From NCBI GenBank assembly GCA_030689875.1, contig JAUYHR010000109.1, positions 1-13,053 on the forward strand: a DNA stretch of 13,053 nt. Direction: 5' to 3'. Under the pieces are notes generated by a model. It ran no database searches. It saw nothing but the letters and a program-made list of their open reading frames with translations, and was not told the DNA's origin. Below, piece by piece: positions 6,381 to 13,053 of this stretch. How positions within the stretch are numbered: the first letter of the stretch is position 1; each line of letters begins with the position of its first letter. The translations under genes and the position numbers were made by a program. The DNA comes from Nanobdellota archaeon. GTDB lineage: Archaea; Nanobdellota; Nanobdellia; Pacearchaeales; GW2011-AR1.

Positions 6381-6755
6381 ATGCCAAAAAACAAATTAAA
6401 AACACCGGACTGGATTTTAAAAGGCGGAAAAAAACCAGATAAAAAAAAGGAAGGCCCCACAGGGGTCTCCTCTGGAGTAAAAACTTTTAAAATTAAAGAA
6501 TGCCCGAAGTGCAAAAGCGATGACGTCGGAGTCATGATTACAGGAGAAGAATGCAAAGGCGGAAAATGCGACTGGGAATGCAGAAAATGCAAATGGAGAG
6601 GAGCAAATATTATTGAAAGAGAATTAACAGAAGATGAATTTATGAAATATTTAGATGATAAAAAAGTTGAACTTCCGGATGAAAATGAATTAAAAAAAGA
6701 TTTTAAGAAAACGATTGAATCCGCCGACAGCGAAGATTTTGGAGATGAAGATTAA
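6381..6755 (+). CDS. Zinc-ribbon protein with acidic tail, unknown function
   Basis: This 124-residue protein has three parts. The basic linker (1-38) is rich in Lys and Gly. The zinc-ribbon core contains C41-x2-C44 (ECPKCKSDD) and C67-x2-C70 (ECRKCKWRGANI), plus two extra cysteines, C58 and C63, between them (EECKGGKCDW). The acidic C-terminal tail (about 80-124) ends SADSEDFGDED. Six cysteines could bind one zinc with two spare ligands, or a larger site. Such ribbons occur in transcription and translation factors and nucleic-acid-binding adaptors, but I cannot place this one in a named family. It lies between the S51 peptidase gene and gyrA, with its stop 1 nt before the gyrA ATG, so it is probably translated from the gyrase transcript. 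A short G/C-rich segment in the linker codons (6453-6477) is unlike the rest of the gene. Confidence 0.78.
   Translation: MPKNKLKTPDWILKGGKKPDKKKEGPTGVSSGVKTFKIKECPKCKSDDVGVMITGEECKGGKCDWECRKCKWRGANIIERELTEDEFMKYLDDKKVELPDENELKKDFKKTIESADSEDFGDED
6741..6744 (+). promoter_or_regulatory. Possible ribosome binding site for gyrA
   Basis: GGAG near the end of the zinc-ribbon gene lies 12 nt before the ATG at 6757. It supports that start over the upstream in-frame ATGs at 6745 and 6715. No TATA box is seen at the leaderless distance. Confidence 0.3.
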
Positions 6756-6756
6756 A

Positions 6757-9219
6757 ATGACAACCGAAGACGAAAAAGAAAATAACGAAATTCAAAAAAA
6801 GTTAGTTGAGGAAAAGGGTGTAATCCAAACAGAAATTTCAAGTGAGATGAAAAAAGCATATTTGGATTATGCAATGTCTGTAATTGTAAGCCGTGCAATT
6901 CCGTCGGTTGAAGACGGATTAAAACCTGTTCAGAGAAGAATTTTATATGCAATGCAACAACTTGGCTTGAAGCCAAATTCTCAAACAAAAAAATCGGCAA
7001 GAATCGTCGGAGATGTTATTGGTAAATACCACCCGCACGGCGACACTGCTGTTTATGAAGCAATGGTCAGAATGGCGCAGGATTTTTCATTAAGATATCC
7101 TCTGGTTTTTGGTCAGGGAAATTTTGGATCAACCGACGGAGATAGTGCAGCGGCTATGCGTTACACCGAAGCGAGAATAATGGATATTTCTTCAGAATTA
7201 TTGCAGGATCTTGAAAAGGAAACTGTTAATTTTGTTCCGAATTATGATAACTCTCTGAAAGAGCCCGAATTGCTTCCAGGAAAACTTCCAAATTTATTAT
7301 TAAACGGAGCGTCGGGAATTGCAGTTGGCATGGCTACAAATATTCCTCCGCATAATTTAACAGAAGTTTGCGACGCGATTATAGCATATATTAAAAATAA
7401 AGATATAACTTTTGAAGAACTTTGCGAAATTATCAAGGGGCCTGATTTCCCGACGGGCGGAAGTGTTCAGGGCGATATGCTTGAGCTGTATAAAACAGGA
7501 ATTGGAAAATTAATTATGCGGGGAAAAATTACAACAGAGACGCTCAAAAATAAAGAAGCAATTATAATAACTGAAATTCCGTATATGCTTAATAAAACTC
7601 TTTTAGTCACTCAAATCGCCGGGCTTGTTCAGGATAAAAAATTAAGAGATATTTCTGATTTAAGGGACGAATCGTCAAGGGGAAAAACAAGAATTGTTAT
7701 TGAACTTAAAAAAGGAGTCAATTCAAATTTTGTAATTAATGCTTTGTATAAATATACGCGAGTTCAGGATTCTTTTAATGTTAATTTATTGGCTTTGCAT
7801 TCCGGCCAGCCAAAAGTTATGAATCTTAAGGAAGTTCTTGACGCATATGTTAATTATAGAAAATTAATTATTACAAACCGCTCTAAATATGAATTAAAAA
7901 AAGCAAAAGAAAGGCAGGAAATTGTGCAGGGATTGCTGATTGCTTTAAATGATATTGACGGCGCTGTTGCGTTGATTAAAAAATCAAAAACCGCGGCTGA
8001 AGCTTCTGAAGGTTTGATAAAAAAATATAAATTAACAAAAGTTCAGGCTCAGGCGATTTTAGACATTAAACTTCAGCAATTAACTTCTCTTGAAGTTTCT
8101 AAATTAGAAAAAGAAGAACAGGAATTAAAAAAAGAAATTGGAGAGCTTGAAAAAATCTTGGAAGATATTGAAGAAGTTCTTAAAATTATTATTAAAGAAG
8201 TTAAAGAATTAAAAGAAAAATACGGGGACAATAGAAAAACGCAAATATTAAAAAGACAAATCGGAGAAATTTCTGAAAAAGATTTGATTCAGAAAAAAGA
8301 AGTAACTATAACAATAACTGAAAAAGGATATTGCAAGAGAATGGATATTCAGGATTATAAAGAGCAAAAAAGAGGAGGCAGGGGAGTTATTGGAAGCACT
8401 CTCGCCAGCGACGATTTTACCAAACAATTAATTACCTGTTCAACTCACGATCATCTTATGTTTTTTACCACAAGAGGAAGAGTTCTTTGGTTGAAAGCTT
8501 ATGATATTCCCGCTTCTGAAAAATACAGCAAAGGACGGGCGATAACAAATTTAATGGAATTAAAAGATGAAAAAATTACGAATGTTATTTCGGTAAAAAA
8601 TTTTGAAGATTCTTTATTTATGGCGACAAAAAAAGGCGTAGTCAAAAGAATTTCATTAAAACATTTTTCAAAACCAAGGGCTTCTGGAATAAGGGCAATT
8701 AATCTTCCTCCAGGAGATTCAGATGTTTTGATTGGAGTTGAAGTTGTTAAACCAAAACAAGAAATTCTTTTGGCGACAAAAAAAGGAAAAGCAATAAGAT
8801 TTGATGCAGAAGCTGTTCGGGAAATGGGAAGAGCGAGTTATGGAGTTACAGGAATAAAACTGGACGGAAATGATGAAGTAGTTAGTTTAGAAATTTTGGA
8901 TACAGAAGCGATTTTAACAATAACAAAAAAAGGATATGGAAAAAGAAGTATGGTTGAAGATTACAGGAAAACTTCTAGAGCAGGAAAAGGCGTTAAAAAT
9001 TTAAAAATAACTGACAAAACTGGAGAAATTGTTACAACAGCGTCGGTAAATGGAAAAGATAGTATTATAATTACAACGGCTAAAGGAATTGTGATTAGAA
9101 CTTCTTTAGACAACATTAGAATAATGGGACGCGCAACTCAGGGTGTGAGAATTGTCAAACTTCAGCAGGGAGATTATGTTACTGATTTAGTGAAATTTAT
9201 TGAGCATGAAGGAGAGTAA
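6757..9219 (+). CDS. gyrA: DNA gyrase subunit A
   Basis: This is the breakage-reunion and DNA-wrapping subunit of gyrase. The start at 6757 gives 820 residues. The winged-helix region holds the conserved GDVIGKYHPHGD block and the active-site tyrosine Y136 in AAAMRYTEARI. The tower and coiled-coil gate (about 375-500) is followed by a C-terminal beta-pinwheel with several GxxKR/IR-type blade motifs. The GyrA box QKRGGRG is complete at residues 537-543, which separates gyrase from topoisomerase IV ParC. Residues equivalent to E. coli Ser83 and Asp87 are Thr97 and Glu101. No acidic C-terminal extension follows the last blade. The gene starts 1 nt after the zinc-ribbon stop and shares the cluster with gyrB. 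Longer starts at 6715 or 6745 overlap the upstream gene and add no family-like sequence. Confidence 0.96.
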   Translation: MTTEDEKENNEIQKKLVEEKGVIQTEISSEMKKAYLDYAMSVIVSRAIPSVEDGLKPVQRRILYAMQQLGLKPNSQTKKSARIVGDVIGKYHPHGDTAVYEAMVRMAQDFSLRYPLVFGQGNFGSTDGDSAAAMRYTEARIMDISSELLQDLEKETVNFVPNYDNSLKEPELLPGKLPNLLLNGASGIAVGMATNIPPHNLTEVCDAIIAYIKNKDITFEELCEIIKGPDFPTGGSVQGDMLELYKTGIGKLIMRGKITTETLKNKEAIIITEIPYMLNKTLLVTQIAGLVQDKKLRDISDLRDESSRGKTRIVIELKKGVNSNFVINALYKYTRVQDSFNVNLLALHSGQPKVMNLKEVLDAYVNYRKLIITNRSKYELKKAKERQEIVQGLLIALNDIDGAVALIKKSKTAAEASEGLIKKYKLTKVQAQAILDIKLQQLTSLEVSKLEKEEQELKKEIGELEKILEDIEEVLKIIIKEVKELKEKYGDNRKTQILKRQIGEISEKDLIQKKEVTITITEKGYCKRMDIQDYKEQKRGGRGVIGSTLASDDFTKQLITCSTHDHLMFFTTRGRVLWLKAYDIPASEKYSKGRAITNLMELKDEKITNVISVKNFEDSLFMATKKGVVKRISLKHFSKPRASGIRAINLPPGDSDVLIGVEVVKPKQEILLATKKGKAIRFDAEAVREMGRASYGVTGIKLDGNDEVVSLEILDTEAILTITKKGYGKRSMVEDYRKTSRAGKGVKNLKITDKTGEIVTTASVNGKDSIIITTAKGIVIRTSLDNIRIMGRATQGVRIVKLQQGDYVTDLVKFIEHEGE

Positions 9220-9225
9220 TAATTA

Positions 9226-9230
9226 TTTTT
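9226..9230 (+). terminator. Short oligo-T after gyrA
   Basis: A T5 run within ATTATTTTTAATTTAG follows the gyrA stop in a 75-nt gap that also holds the next promoter. The match is weak; it is listed because a new transcript seems to begin just downstream. Confidence 0.2.
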
Positions 9231-9265
9231 AATTTAGATTTATCCCTAATTAATGGTCCAAAAGA

Positions 9266-9273
9266 TTTATATT
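9266..9273 (+). promoter_or_regulatory. TATA box of the DNA methyltransferase gene
   Basis: TTTATATT is centred 25.5 nt before the ATG at 9295. No Shine-Dalgarno sequence is present, so a leaderless transcript is likely. Confidence 0.55.
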
Positions 9274-9294
9274 CTTTAATTATTTAGAATAGTT

Positions 9295-10893
9295 ATGAGT
9301 CAAGAATTTTTATCTTTAAACCAAGCATCGCAGTGGGCGACGGAATATTTAGACAAACCTGTTACTTCTTCAAATATTAGTTATTTAATCCAATATGCTA
9401 AAATTAAAAAATATATAGATAAATTAGCAATAAAAATTAATTTAAAAGAACTAAAAAATTATTATGATGAGAATGTTAACAAACAAATTAAATGGAAAGA
9501 AAAATTAGGAAATGATTTAAATTGGAGTTTATCTTTTTCTAATTTAAGAGAATCCGATACCACAAAACACGTTCATAGATTACATCCTTACAAAGGCAAA
9601 TTTATTCCACAATTAGCAGAATATTTTTTAAATTCACATATTAATACTTTCAAAAAACAAATTTTCTTTAAAGCAGGGAACATTGTCATTGACCCATTTA
9701 TGGGAAGCGGGACAACACTTGTTCAATCTTCAGAATTGGGTCTGCATTCAATCGGGATAGATGTTTCTGATTTTAATTGTTTGATTTCTAGAGTTAAAGT
9801 TGGAAAATATGATTTATTTTTATTAGATAAAAAAGCCAGAGATATTTGTTTTAAAACGAGAGAATTTAGTCAGAAAATATTTGATGATTCATTTGACGAA
9901 CAATTAAAAGAAAAATTAAACGAATTCAATAAAAAACATTTTCCTAATCCTGAATTTAAGAAAAAAGTTTTAAACGGAATAGTTAGAAATGAAGAACAAT
10001 ACGGAGAAGAAAAACTTAAACAATTTTTAAAAGAAAATAAAGAATTTTTTGAAAAAAACGGAACAAAAGATAAGTCAGGTTTATTGAACGAAAAAGAGAT
10101 GAATAATTTTTTGAATAAATGGTTTTCAAAAAGAGTAAGACAGGAATTATTTTATTATATCAAACTTTTGAAAGAGATTAGGAACGACGATTTAAAAAAT
10201 GTTATGAGAATTATTTTGAGCAGAACAGCCCGTTCATGCCGAGCCACAACTCATTCTGATTTAGCAACTTTAACAGAACCGCAAATTGGTCCCTATTATT
10301 GCAGAAAACACAAGAAATTATGCACGCCTATAAATTCTATTGTTAAACATTTGATAAGATATACTTACGACACAATAAAAAGATTAGATGAGTTTTCAAA
10401 ATTAAAGAAAAATGTATTTAGCGAGGTTGTTCATGGAGATTCAAGAGAAGCAAATATTTTTGAAGAAATTAAAAAGCAAAATCCTGAATTTCACAAACTT
10501 TTAGTAAATAAAAAAATAGACGGAGTTTTCACTTCCCCGCCTTATGTTGGTCAGATAGATTATCACGAGCAACATGCTTATGCTTACGAACTTTTTGATA
10601 TTTCAAGAAAAGATGATAAAGAAATAGGTCCTTTATTCAAAGGGCAAGGACAAAAAGCAAAAGATGAATATGTTGAAGGAATAAGTCAAGCATTTAGAAA
10701 TATAAGCAAATTTATTAAAGACGACGGAGATTTTTTTATTGTAGCAAATGATAAATATAATCTTTATCCTATTATCGCAGAAAAAAGCGGATTAAAAATT
10801 ATTGAACAATTTAAAAGACCTGTTTTGAACAGAACAGAAAGAGATAGGCAACCTTATGCAGAGATGATTTTTCGGATGAGGAAGAAGTTATAA
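9295..10893 (+). CDS. Type II amino-group DNA methyltransferase (N4-cytosine or N6-adenine)
   Basis: This 532-residue SAM-dependent methylase adds a methyl group to an exocyclic amine in DNA. The N-terminal segment (about 5-40, LNQASQWATEYLDKPVTSSN) looks like a helix-turn-helix or excisionase-type DNA-binding domain. Motif X-like HPYKGKF is at 97-103, motif I DPFMGSGTT at 133-141 with the acidic strand GIDVSDFN (154-161), and catalytic motif IV SPPY at 414-417. The order X, I, long insert, IV resembles class alpha, with the insert (about 170-400) as target-recognition domain. The insert contains a conserved-looking block RTARSCRATTHSDLATL and possible metal ligands C336, H339 and C343. From memory, this family with TTKHVHRLHPYKGKF often accompanies TdeIII-type endonucleases, which fits the endonuclease gene downstream. 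The target is unknown. It probably protects host DNA in this restriction-modification locus. Confidence 0.88.
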   Translation: MSQEFLSLNQASQWATEYLDKPVTSSNISYLIQYAKIKKYIDKLAIKINLKELKNYYDENVNKQIKWKEKLGNDLNWSLSFSNLRESDTTKHVHRLHPYKGKFIPQLAEYFLNSHINTFKKQIFFKAGNIVIDPFMGSGTTLVQSSELGLHSIGIDVSDFNCLISRVKVGKYDLFLLDKKARDICFKTREFSQKIFDDSFDEQLKEKLNEFNKKHFPNPEFKKKVLNGIVRNEEQYGEEKLKQFLKENKEFFEKNGTKDKSGLLNEKEMNNFLNKWFSKRVRQELFYYIKLLKEIRNDDLKNVMRIILSRTARSCRATTHSDLATLTEPQIGPYYCRKHKKLCTPINSIVKHLIRYTYDTIKRLDEFSKLKKNVFSEVVHGDSREANIFEEIKKQNPEFHKLLVNKKIDGVFTSPPYVGQIDYHEQHAYAYELFDISRKDDKEIGPLFKGQGQKAKDEYVEGISQAFRNISKFIKDDGDFFIVANDKYNLYPIIAEKSGLKIIEQFKRPVLNRTERDRQPYAEMIFRMRKKL

Positions 10894-10894
10894 A
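10887..10894 (+). promoter_or_regulatory. TATA box of the DUF4145 gene, overlapping the methyltransferase stop
   Basis: GTTATAAA spans the last codon and stop of the methyltransferase gene and is centred 25.5 nt before the ATG at 10916. There is no Shine-Dalgarno sequence in the 22-nt gap. This suggests independent, leaderless expression. Confidence 0.45.
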
Positions 10895-10915
10895 GTCAGC
10901 TTTTTTAAGAATTTT

Positions 10916-11563
10916 ATGGTAATTGAAGCAAATAAAAAGGGAACTTGCCCTCATTGTAAAATTCCAAATAGATTTGAAAATGCTACAAATCACAATGACC
11001 AGGTTTTACATTTTTGGAATGTAACAAACGGGCTTGATAATCATAATAAAATTCTTAGTTTATGTCGCTGTACAAATTGTGGAGAAGTTATAATCTTCTT
11101 TGGAGAGACTATGGTTCATCCAATAGGTTCAACGAGACCTCCGTGTCCAAAAGAAGTCCCTACAAATATTTCTAATGATTATAAAGAAGCATGTTTAGTA
11201 GAACATTTAAGTTCAAAAGCAACAGCTACTCTTGCAAGAAGATGTTTACAAGATATATTTCATCAGCGAAAAATTATTAAAGATGATCTTTCTAAAGAGA
11301 TTGATGAAGCAATGAAAACTCTTCCTTCACATTTAAGTGAAGCTATAGATTCTATACGAAATGTTGGAAATTTTGGAGCCCACCCAATAAAATCAACAAA
11401 TACGGGTTTAATTGTAGATGTTGAAGATGGAGAAGCGGAATGGAATTTAGATGTAATAGAGCAATTATTCGATTTTTACTATGTTCAACCAGCAATAACT
11501 CAATCAAAAAAAGATGCTTTAAATCTTAAATTAAAAGAAACTGGAAAACCAGAGATGAAGTAA
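10916..11563 (+). CDS. DUF4145-like HEPN-fold protein with N-terminal zinc finger
   Basis: This 215-residue protein begins with a four-cysteine zinc site, C11-x2-C14 (GTCPHC) and C52-x2-C55 (CRCTNCGE). A helical domain of DUF4145 type follows, with ATATLARRCLQDIFHQR (102-118) and the hallmark RNVGNFGAHP (R148 to H156). DUF4145 belongs to the HEPN superfamily and is often found beside or fused to restriction enzymes. The Arg and His may form an RNase site, or may be only structural. It lies between the methyltransferase and the convergent endonuclease gene, 22 nt after the former, and has its own TATA box. Its role could be a defence effector, a regulator or an accessory of the restriction system; the sequence does not decide. 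It is unrelated in detail to the HepT toxin elsewhere in the window. Confidence 0.78.
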   Translation: MVIEANKKGTCPHCKIPNRFENATNHNDQVLHFWNVTNGLDNHNKILSLCRCTNCGEVIIFFGETMVHPIGSTRPPCPKEVPTNISNDYKEACLVEHLSSKATATLARRCLQDIFHQRKIIKDDLSKEIDEAMKTLPSHLSEAIDSIRNVGNFGAHPIKSTNTGLIVDVEDGEAEWNLDVIEQLFDFYYVQPAITQSKKDALNLKLKETGKPEMK

Positions 11564-11594
11564 ATTAAACTCCATATTTTCCCTTGCAACTTCC

Positions 11595-12374
11595 TTAATT
11601 CAAACTTTCTATCTTCTTTTTTATTAATGGGTAAATTTCTTTTTTTATTTCTGAAATCATTTCTAAAATATCTTTAAATGTATTTTCTCCTCCTAAAAAA
11701 TTCCAAAATTCTTCTTGAACTTTTATTCCTTTATTTTCTTCAAATAACGGAGAAACTTTCCAGTTGTTATATTTTCCTTCATTATTGTTATAATATATCC
11801 CAAACATTATTTCTATCTTTTGGTTAAACTCATTTAGTTTCATCTCTTTCTTTTTTATAGCAACTACATTTAGCAAATCCTCTTTAGCAGCTCTTACTTC
11901 TTTTTTATTAGGGTCAGGTCCTTTCATTTCAATAAAAAATTCCTTATATTTTTTATCTTGAAGATATAAGTCTATAGTTATTCTAGTTTCTTTTAAATTC
12001 TTATTTTCTGCTTCAAATACTTTTTTTATTTCAAAATCATAATCGGAATTTGTCTTTTTTTCTTCTAAATCTTTAACTAAATCTTTTATTACAGCTTTTT
12101 CATTATCAGATATTTTTCCTGTTAGAACTATTTTTTCAGCTTTAATAAATTTGGGATTTGATTTTGCAATCTTCCTAGCCATTATTTCATATTCGCTTCC
12201 AAGCATTGTAGCAGTTCCATGAATGAATGATTTAATATTGGAATATTTACCAAAAATTATGTCTATAAAAGGATTTCCTGATTTTTTTGAAAAATTATGC
12301 TCAGATATCTTTTTCTTAAGTTTTTTTGTAATTTCTTCTTTTAATTCTTTTTTTAATGATTGATTTAATGTCAT
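11595..12374 (-). CDS. PD-(D/E)XK type II restriction endonuclease, probably TdeIII family
   Basis: This 259-residue protein (from the ATG at 12374) contains a PD-(D/E)XK-type core: D135 (TRITIDLYLQ), then E149-x-K151 in FFIEMKGPDPNKKE. Next come RAAKEDLLNVVAIKK and a C-terminal block ending EEFWNFLGGENTF, which I associate with TdeIII-type endonucleases (TdeIII itself cuts GGNCC); this naming is from memory. The substrate would be unmodified double-stranded DNA, with protection by the methyltransferase gene at 9295. The start is chosen because a perfect TATA box (12396-12403) sits 25.5 nt upstream of this ATG, as at the other leaderless genes. The longer alternative, GTG at 12419, overlaps the upstream nuclease gene by 8 nt and adds 15 residues (catalytic residues become D150, E164 and K166). 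It converges on the DUF4145 gene with a 31-nt gap. Confidence 0.75.
   Translation of the reverse strand: MTLNQSLKKELKEEITKKLKKKISEHNFSKKSGNPFIDIIFGKYSNIKSFIHGTATMLGSEYEIMARKIAKSNPKFIKAEKIVLTGKISDNEKAVIKDLVKDLEEKKTNSDYDFEIKKVFEAENKNLKETRITIDLYLQDKKYKEFFIEMKGPDPNKKEVRAAKEDLLNVVAIKKKEMKLNEFNQKIEIMFGIYYNNNEGKYNNWKVSPLFEENKGIKVQEEFWNFLGGENTFKDILEMISEIKKEIYPLIKKKIESLN
11617..11622 (+). terminator. Possible oligo-T terminator for the DUF4145 transcript
   Basis: A T6 run in a T-rich stretch begins about 50 nt after the DUF4145 stop, inside the antisense of the endonuclease gene's 3' end. The convergent layout makes this a natural stop, but the signal is compositional only. Confidence 0.2.
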
Positions 12375-12395
12375 ATTCTTTTTATGCATCAATAG

Positions 12396-12403
12396 TTTAT
12401 AAA
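12396..12403 (-). promoter_or_regulatory. TATA box of the restriction endonuclease gene
   Basis: TTTATAAA (self-complementary) is centred 25.5 nt upstream of the ATG at 12374 on the minus strand, the same distance as at four plus-strand genes here. It lies in the gap after the RecB-like nuclease stop at 12412 and decides the endonuclease start. Confidence 0.5.
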
Positions 12404-12411
12404 ATTGATTT

Positions 12412-13053
12412 TTACTCACTTTTCTGTTTTTTCTCTTCTCTCTCCTCTTTAAAACAAATATTTTTATATTCGCACCAATCGCATAATACTGATCTGTTTC
12501 TTGGAAATTCTTTTGCAGATTCCACTTTTTTAATTAATTCAATAGTTTCTTTTTTTAAATTTTCAAGCTGTGAATTTGTTCTCTTTGATTTTAGAGTTTT
12601 ATTGTGCGCCAGAAAATGCCAGACTAAAAGAACTTCCCTGTCTTTGCCATAAATTTCTTTTATAGCAATAGAATATAATGCAAGCTGTCTTTCTTTGTCA
12701 AAGTGCTCCTGATTTGGCAGAAAGTTTGCTGTTTTATAATCATGAACCTCATATTCTCCCGTCTCTAAATTATAAACAAGTCTGTCAATAAATCCCTGAA
12801 TTTTATATTCTTCGCCGTTTAATTCTATTAATATCCCTTTTTCGCACGCAATTGTTCCGTCTTTAAATGGAGAGTGCTTAGAATAATAATCAACTAAAAA
12901 TTGCACGCCTTTATTAAAATAATCTCGCGCAGTAAATTGTTTTTTTACTATCAAAATATTTTCTGAAAATTCTTTTTGCCATTCTTCTGTATATTGAATA
13001 ATTATATCATCTATTTTTATATTTTGATTTATTTCTTTTATACTACGATAAAT
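12412..13053 (-). CDS. RecB/Cas4-like PD-(D/E)XK nuclease, C-terminal 213 residues (5' end outside window)
   Basis: The frame stays open to the right edge with no in-frame ATG, so the gene begins outside the window; a TTG at 12954 is not a convincing start. The visible part carries the RecB-family exonuclease core: D90 in IQGFIDRLVY, D105-Y-K107 in EVHDYKTANF, and the Q123-xxx-Y127 motif in RQLALYSIAI. Near the end, C191-x2-C194-x5-C200 (LCDWCEYKNICF) is the C-terminal three-cysteine set that, with one cysteine nearer the N terminus, ligates a 4Fe-4S cluster in AddB- and Cas4-type nucleases. The fourth cysteine should be beyond the window edge. The protein likely processes single-stranded or broken DNA ends. 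It lies 37 nt upstream of the restriction endonuclease gene on the same strand. No cas genes or CRISPR array are visible here, so a CRISPR role is not supported. Confidence 0.85.
   Translation of the reverse strand: MYRSIKEINQNIKIDDIIIQYTEEWQKEFSENILIVKKQFTARDYFNKGVQFLVDYYSKHSPFKDGTIACEKGILIELNGEEYKIQGFIDRLVYNLETGEYEVHDYKTANFLPNQEHFDKERQLALYSIAIKEIYGKDREVLLVWHFLAHNKTLKSKRTNSQLENLKKETIELIKKVESAKEFPRNRSVLCDWCEYKNICFKEEREEKKQKSE

Noticed and set aside
6715..6756. Longer start for gyrA inside the zinc-ribbon gene
   Set aside because: The added residues overlap the acidic tail of the upstream gene and are not gyrase-like; ATG 6757 follows the stop by 1 nt and has GGAG upstream.
6757..9219. ParC/ParE (topoisomerase IV) instead of gyrase
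   Set aside because: The complete GyrA box QKRGGRG is present at the start of the pinwheel domain, which is diagnostic for gyrase.
12356..12652. Plus-strand open frame across the endonuclease/RecB-like junction
   Set aside because: It is antisense to two well-supported genes, with a low-complexity Phe/Ser-rich translation typical of A/T-rich shadows.
12412..13053. Cas4 of a CRISPR-Cas system
   Set aside because: The motifs fit RecB/Cas4-like nucleases in general, but no cas1, cas2, effector gene or repeat-spacer array is present in the window.
1..13053. tRNA, rRNA, CRISPR array or insertion sequence
   Set aside because: Gaps are too short and A/T-rich for RNA genes, no evenly spaced repeats occur, and no transposase-like protein or terminal inverted repeats are seen; the only long direct repeats are those listed.

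Overview
The window is a gene-dense, strongly A+T-rich stretch with no non-coding gap longer than about 135 bases. Archaeal features dominate. Several genes lack a Shine-Dalgarno sequence and instead carry a TATA box (TTTATAAA-like) centred about 25.5 nt before the start codon, the geometry of leaderless archaeal transcripts. Proteins are very Lys/Glu-rich and genes are tightly packed. Together with a bacterial-type DNA gyrase this suits a small-genome DPANN archaeon (Woesearchaeota/Pacearchaeota-like). The lineage is an inference; no rRNA or other marker is present to prove it.

Layout. (1) 1-2215: the end of one membrane-anchored extracellular protein and a complete second one that resembles it. 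Between them sits a MntA/HepT-type nucleotidyltransferase-HEPN toxin-antitoxin pair. That pair is bracketed by a perfect 33-bp direct repeat carrying the promoter-to-start region of the downstream gene. (2) 2274-3743: a large Lys/Glu-rich coiled-coil protein of unknown role containing a 51-residue tandem duplication. (3) 3878-9219: a gyrase cluster in the order gyrB, S51-family peptidase, zinc-ribbon protein, gyrA. It has one convincing promoter, before gyrB, and two of its three junctions are 1-nt gaps. A perfect 17-nt palindrome lies just upstream of the gyrB promoter region. (4) 9295-13053: a restriction-type defence region. It holds an amino-group DNA methyltransferase with an N-terminal helix-turn-helix-like segment, a DUF4145/HEPN-like zinc protein, a convergent PD-(D/E)XK restriction endonuclease (probably TdeIII family), and the C-terminal part of a RecB/Cas4-like Fe-S nuclease that runs off the right edge.

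How they work together. GyrA and GyrB form the supercoiling enzyme. MntA is expected to neutralise HepT by AMPylation. The methyltransferase should protect the host sites cut by the endonuclease. DUF4145 and the RecB-like nuclease are plausible but unproven partners in the same defence locus. The most notable structural signals are the repeat-flanked toxin-antitoxin cassette, the uniform TATA-to-ATG spacing (which also re-assigns the start of the endonuclease), and the four-gene restriction/nuclease neighbourhood.
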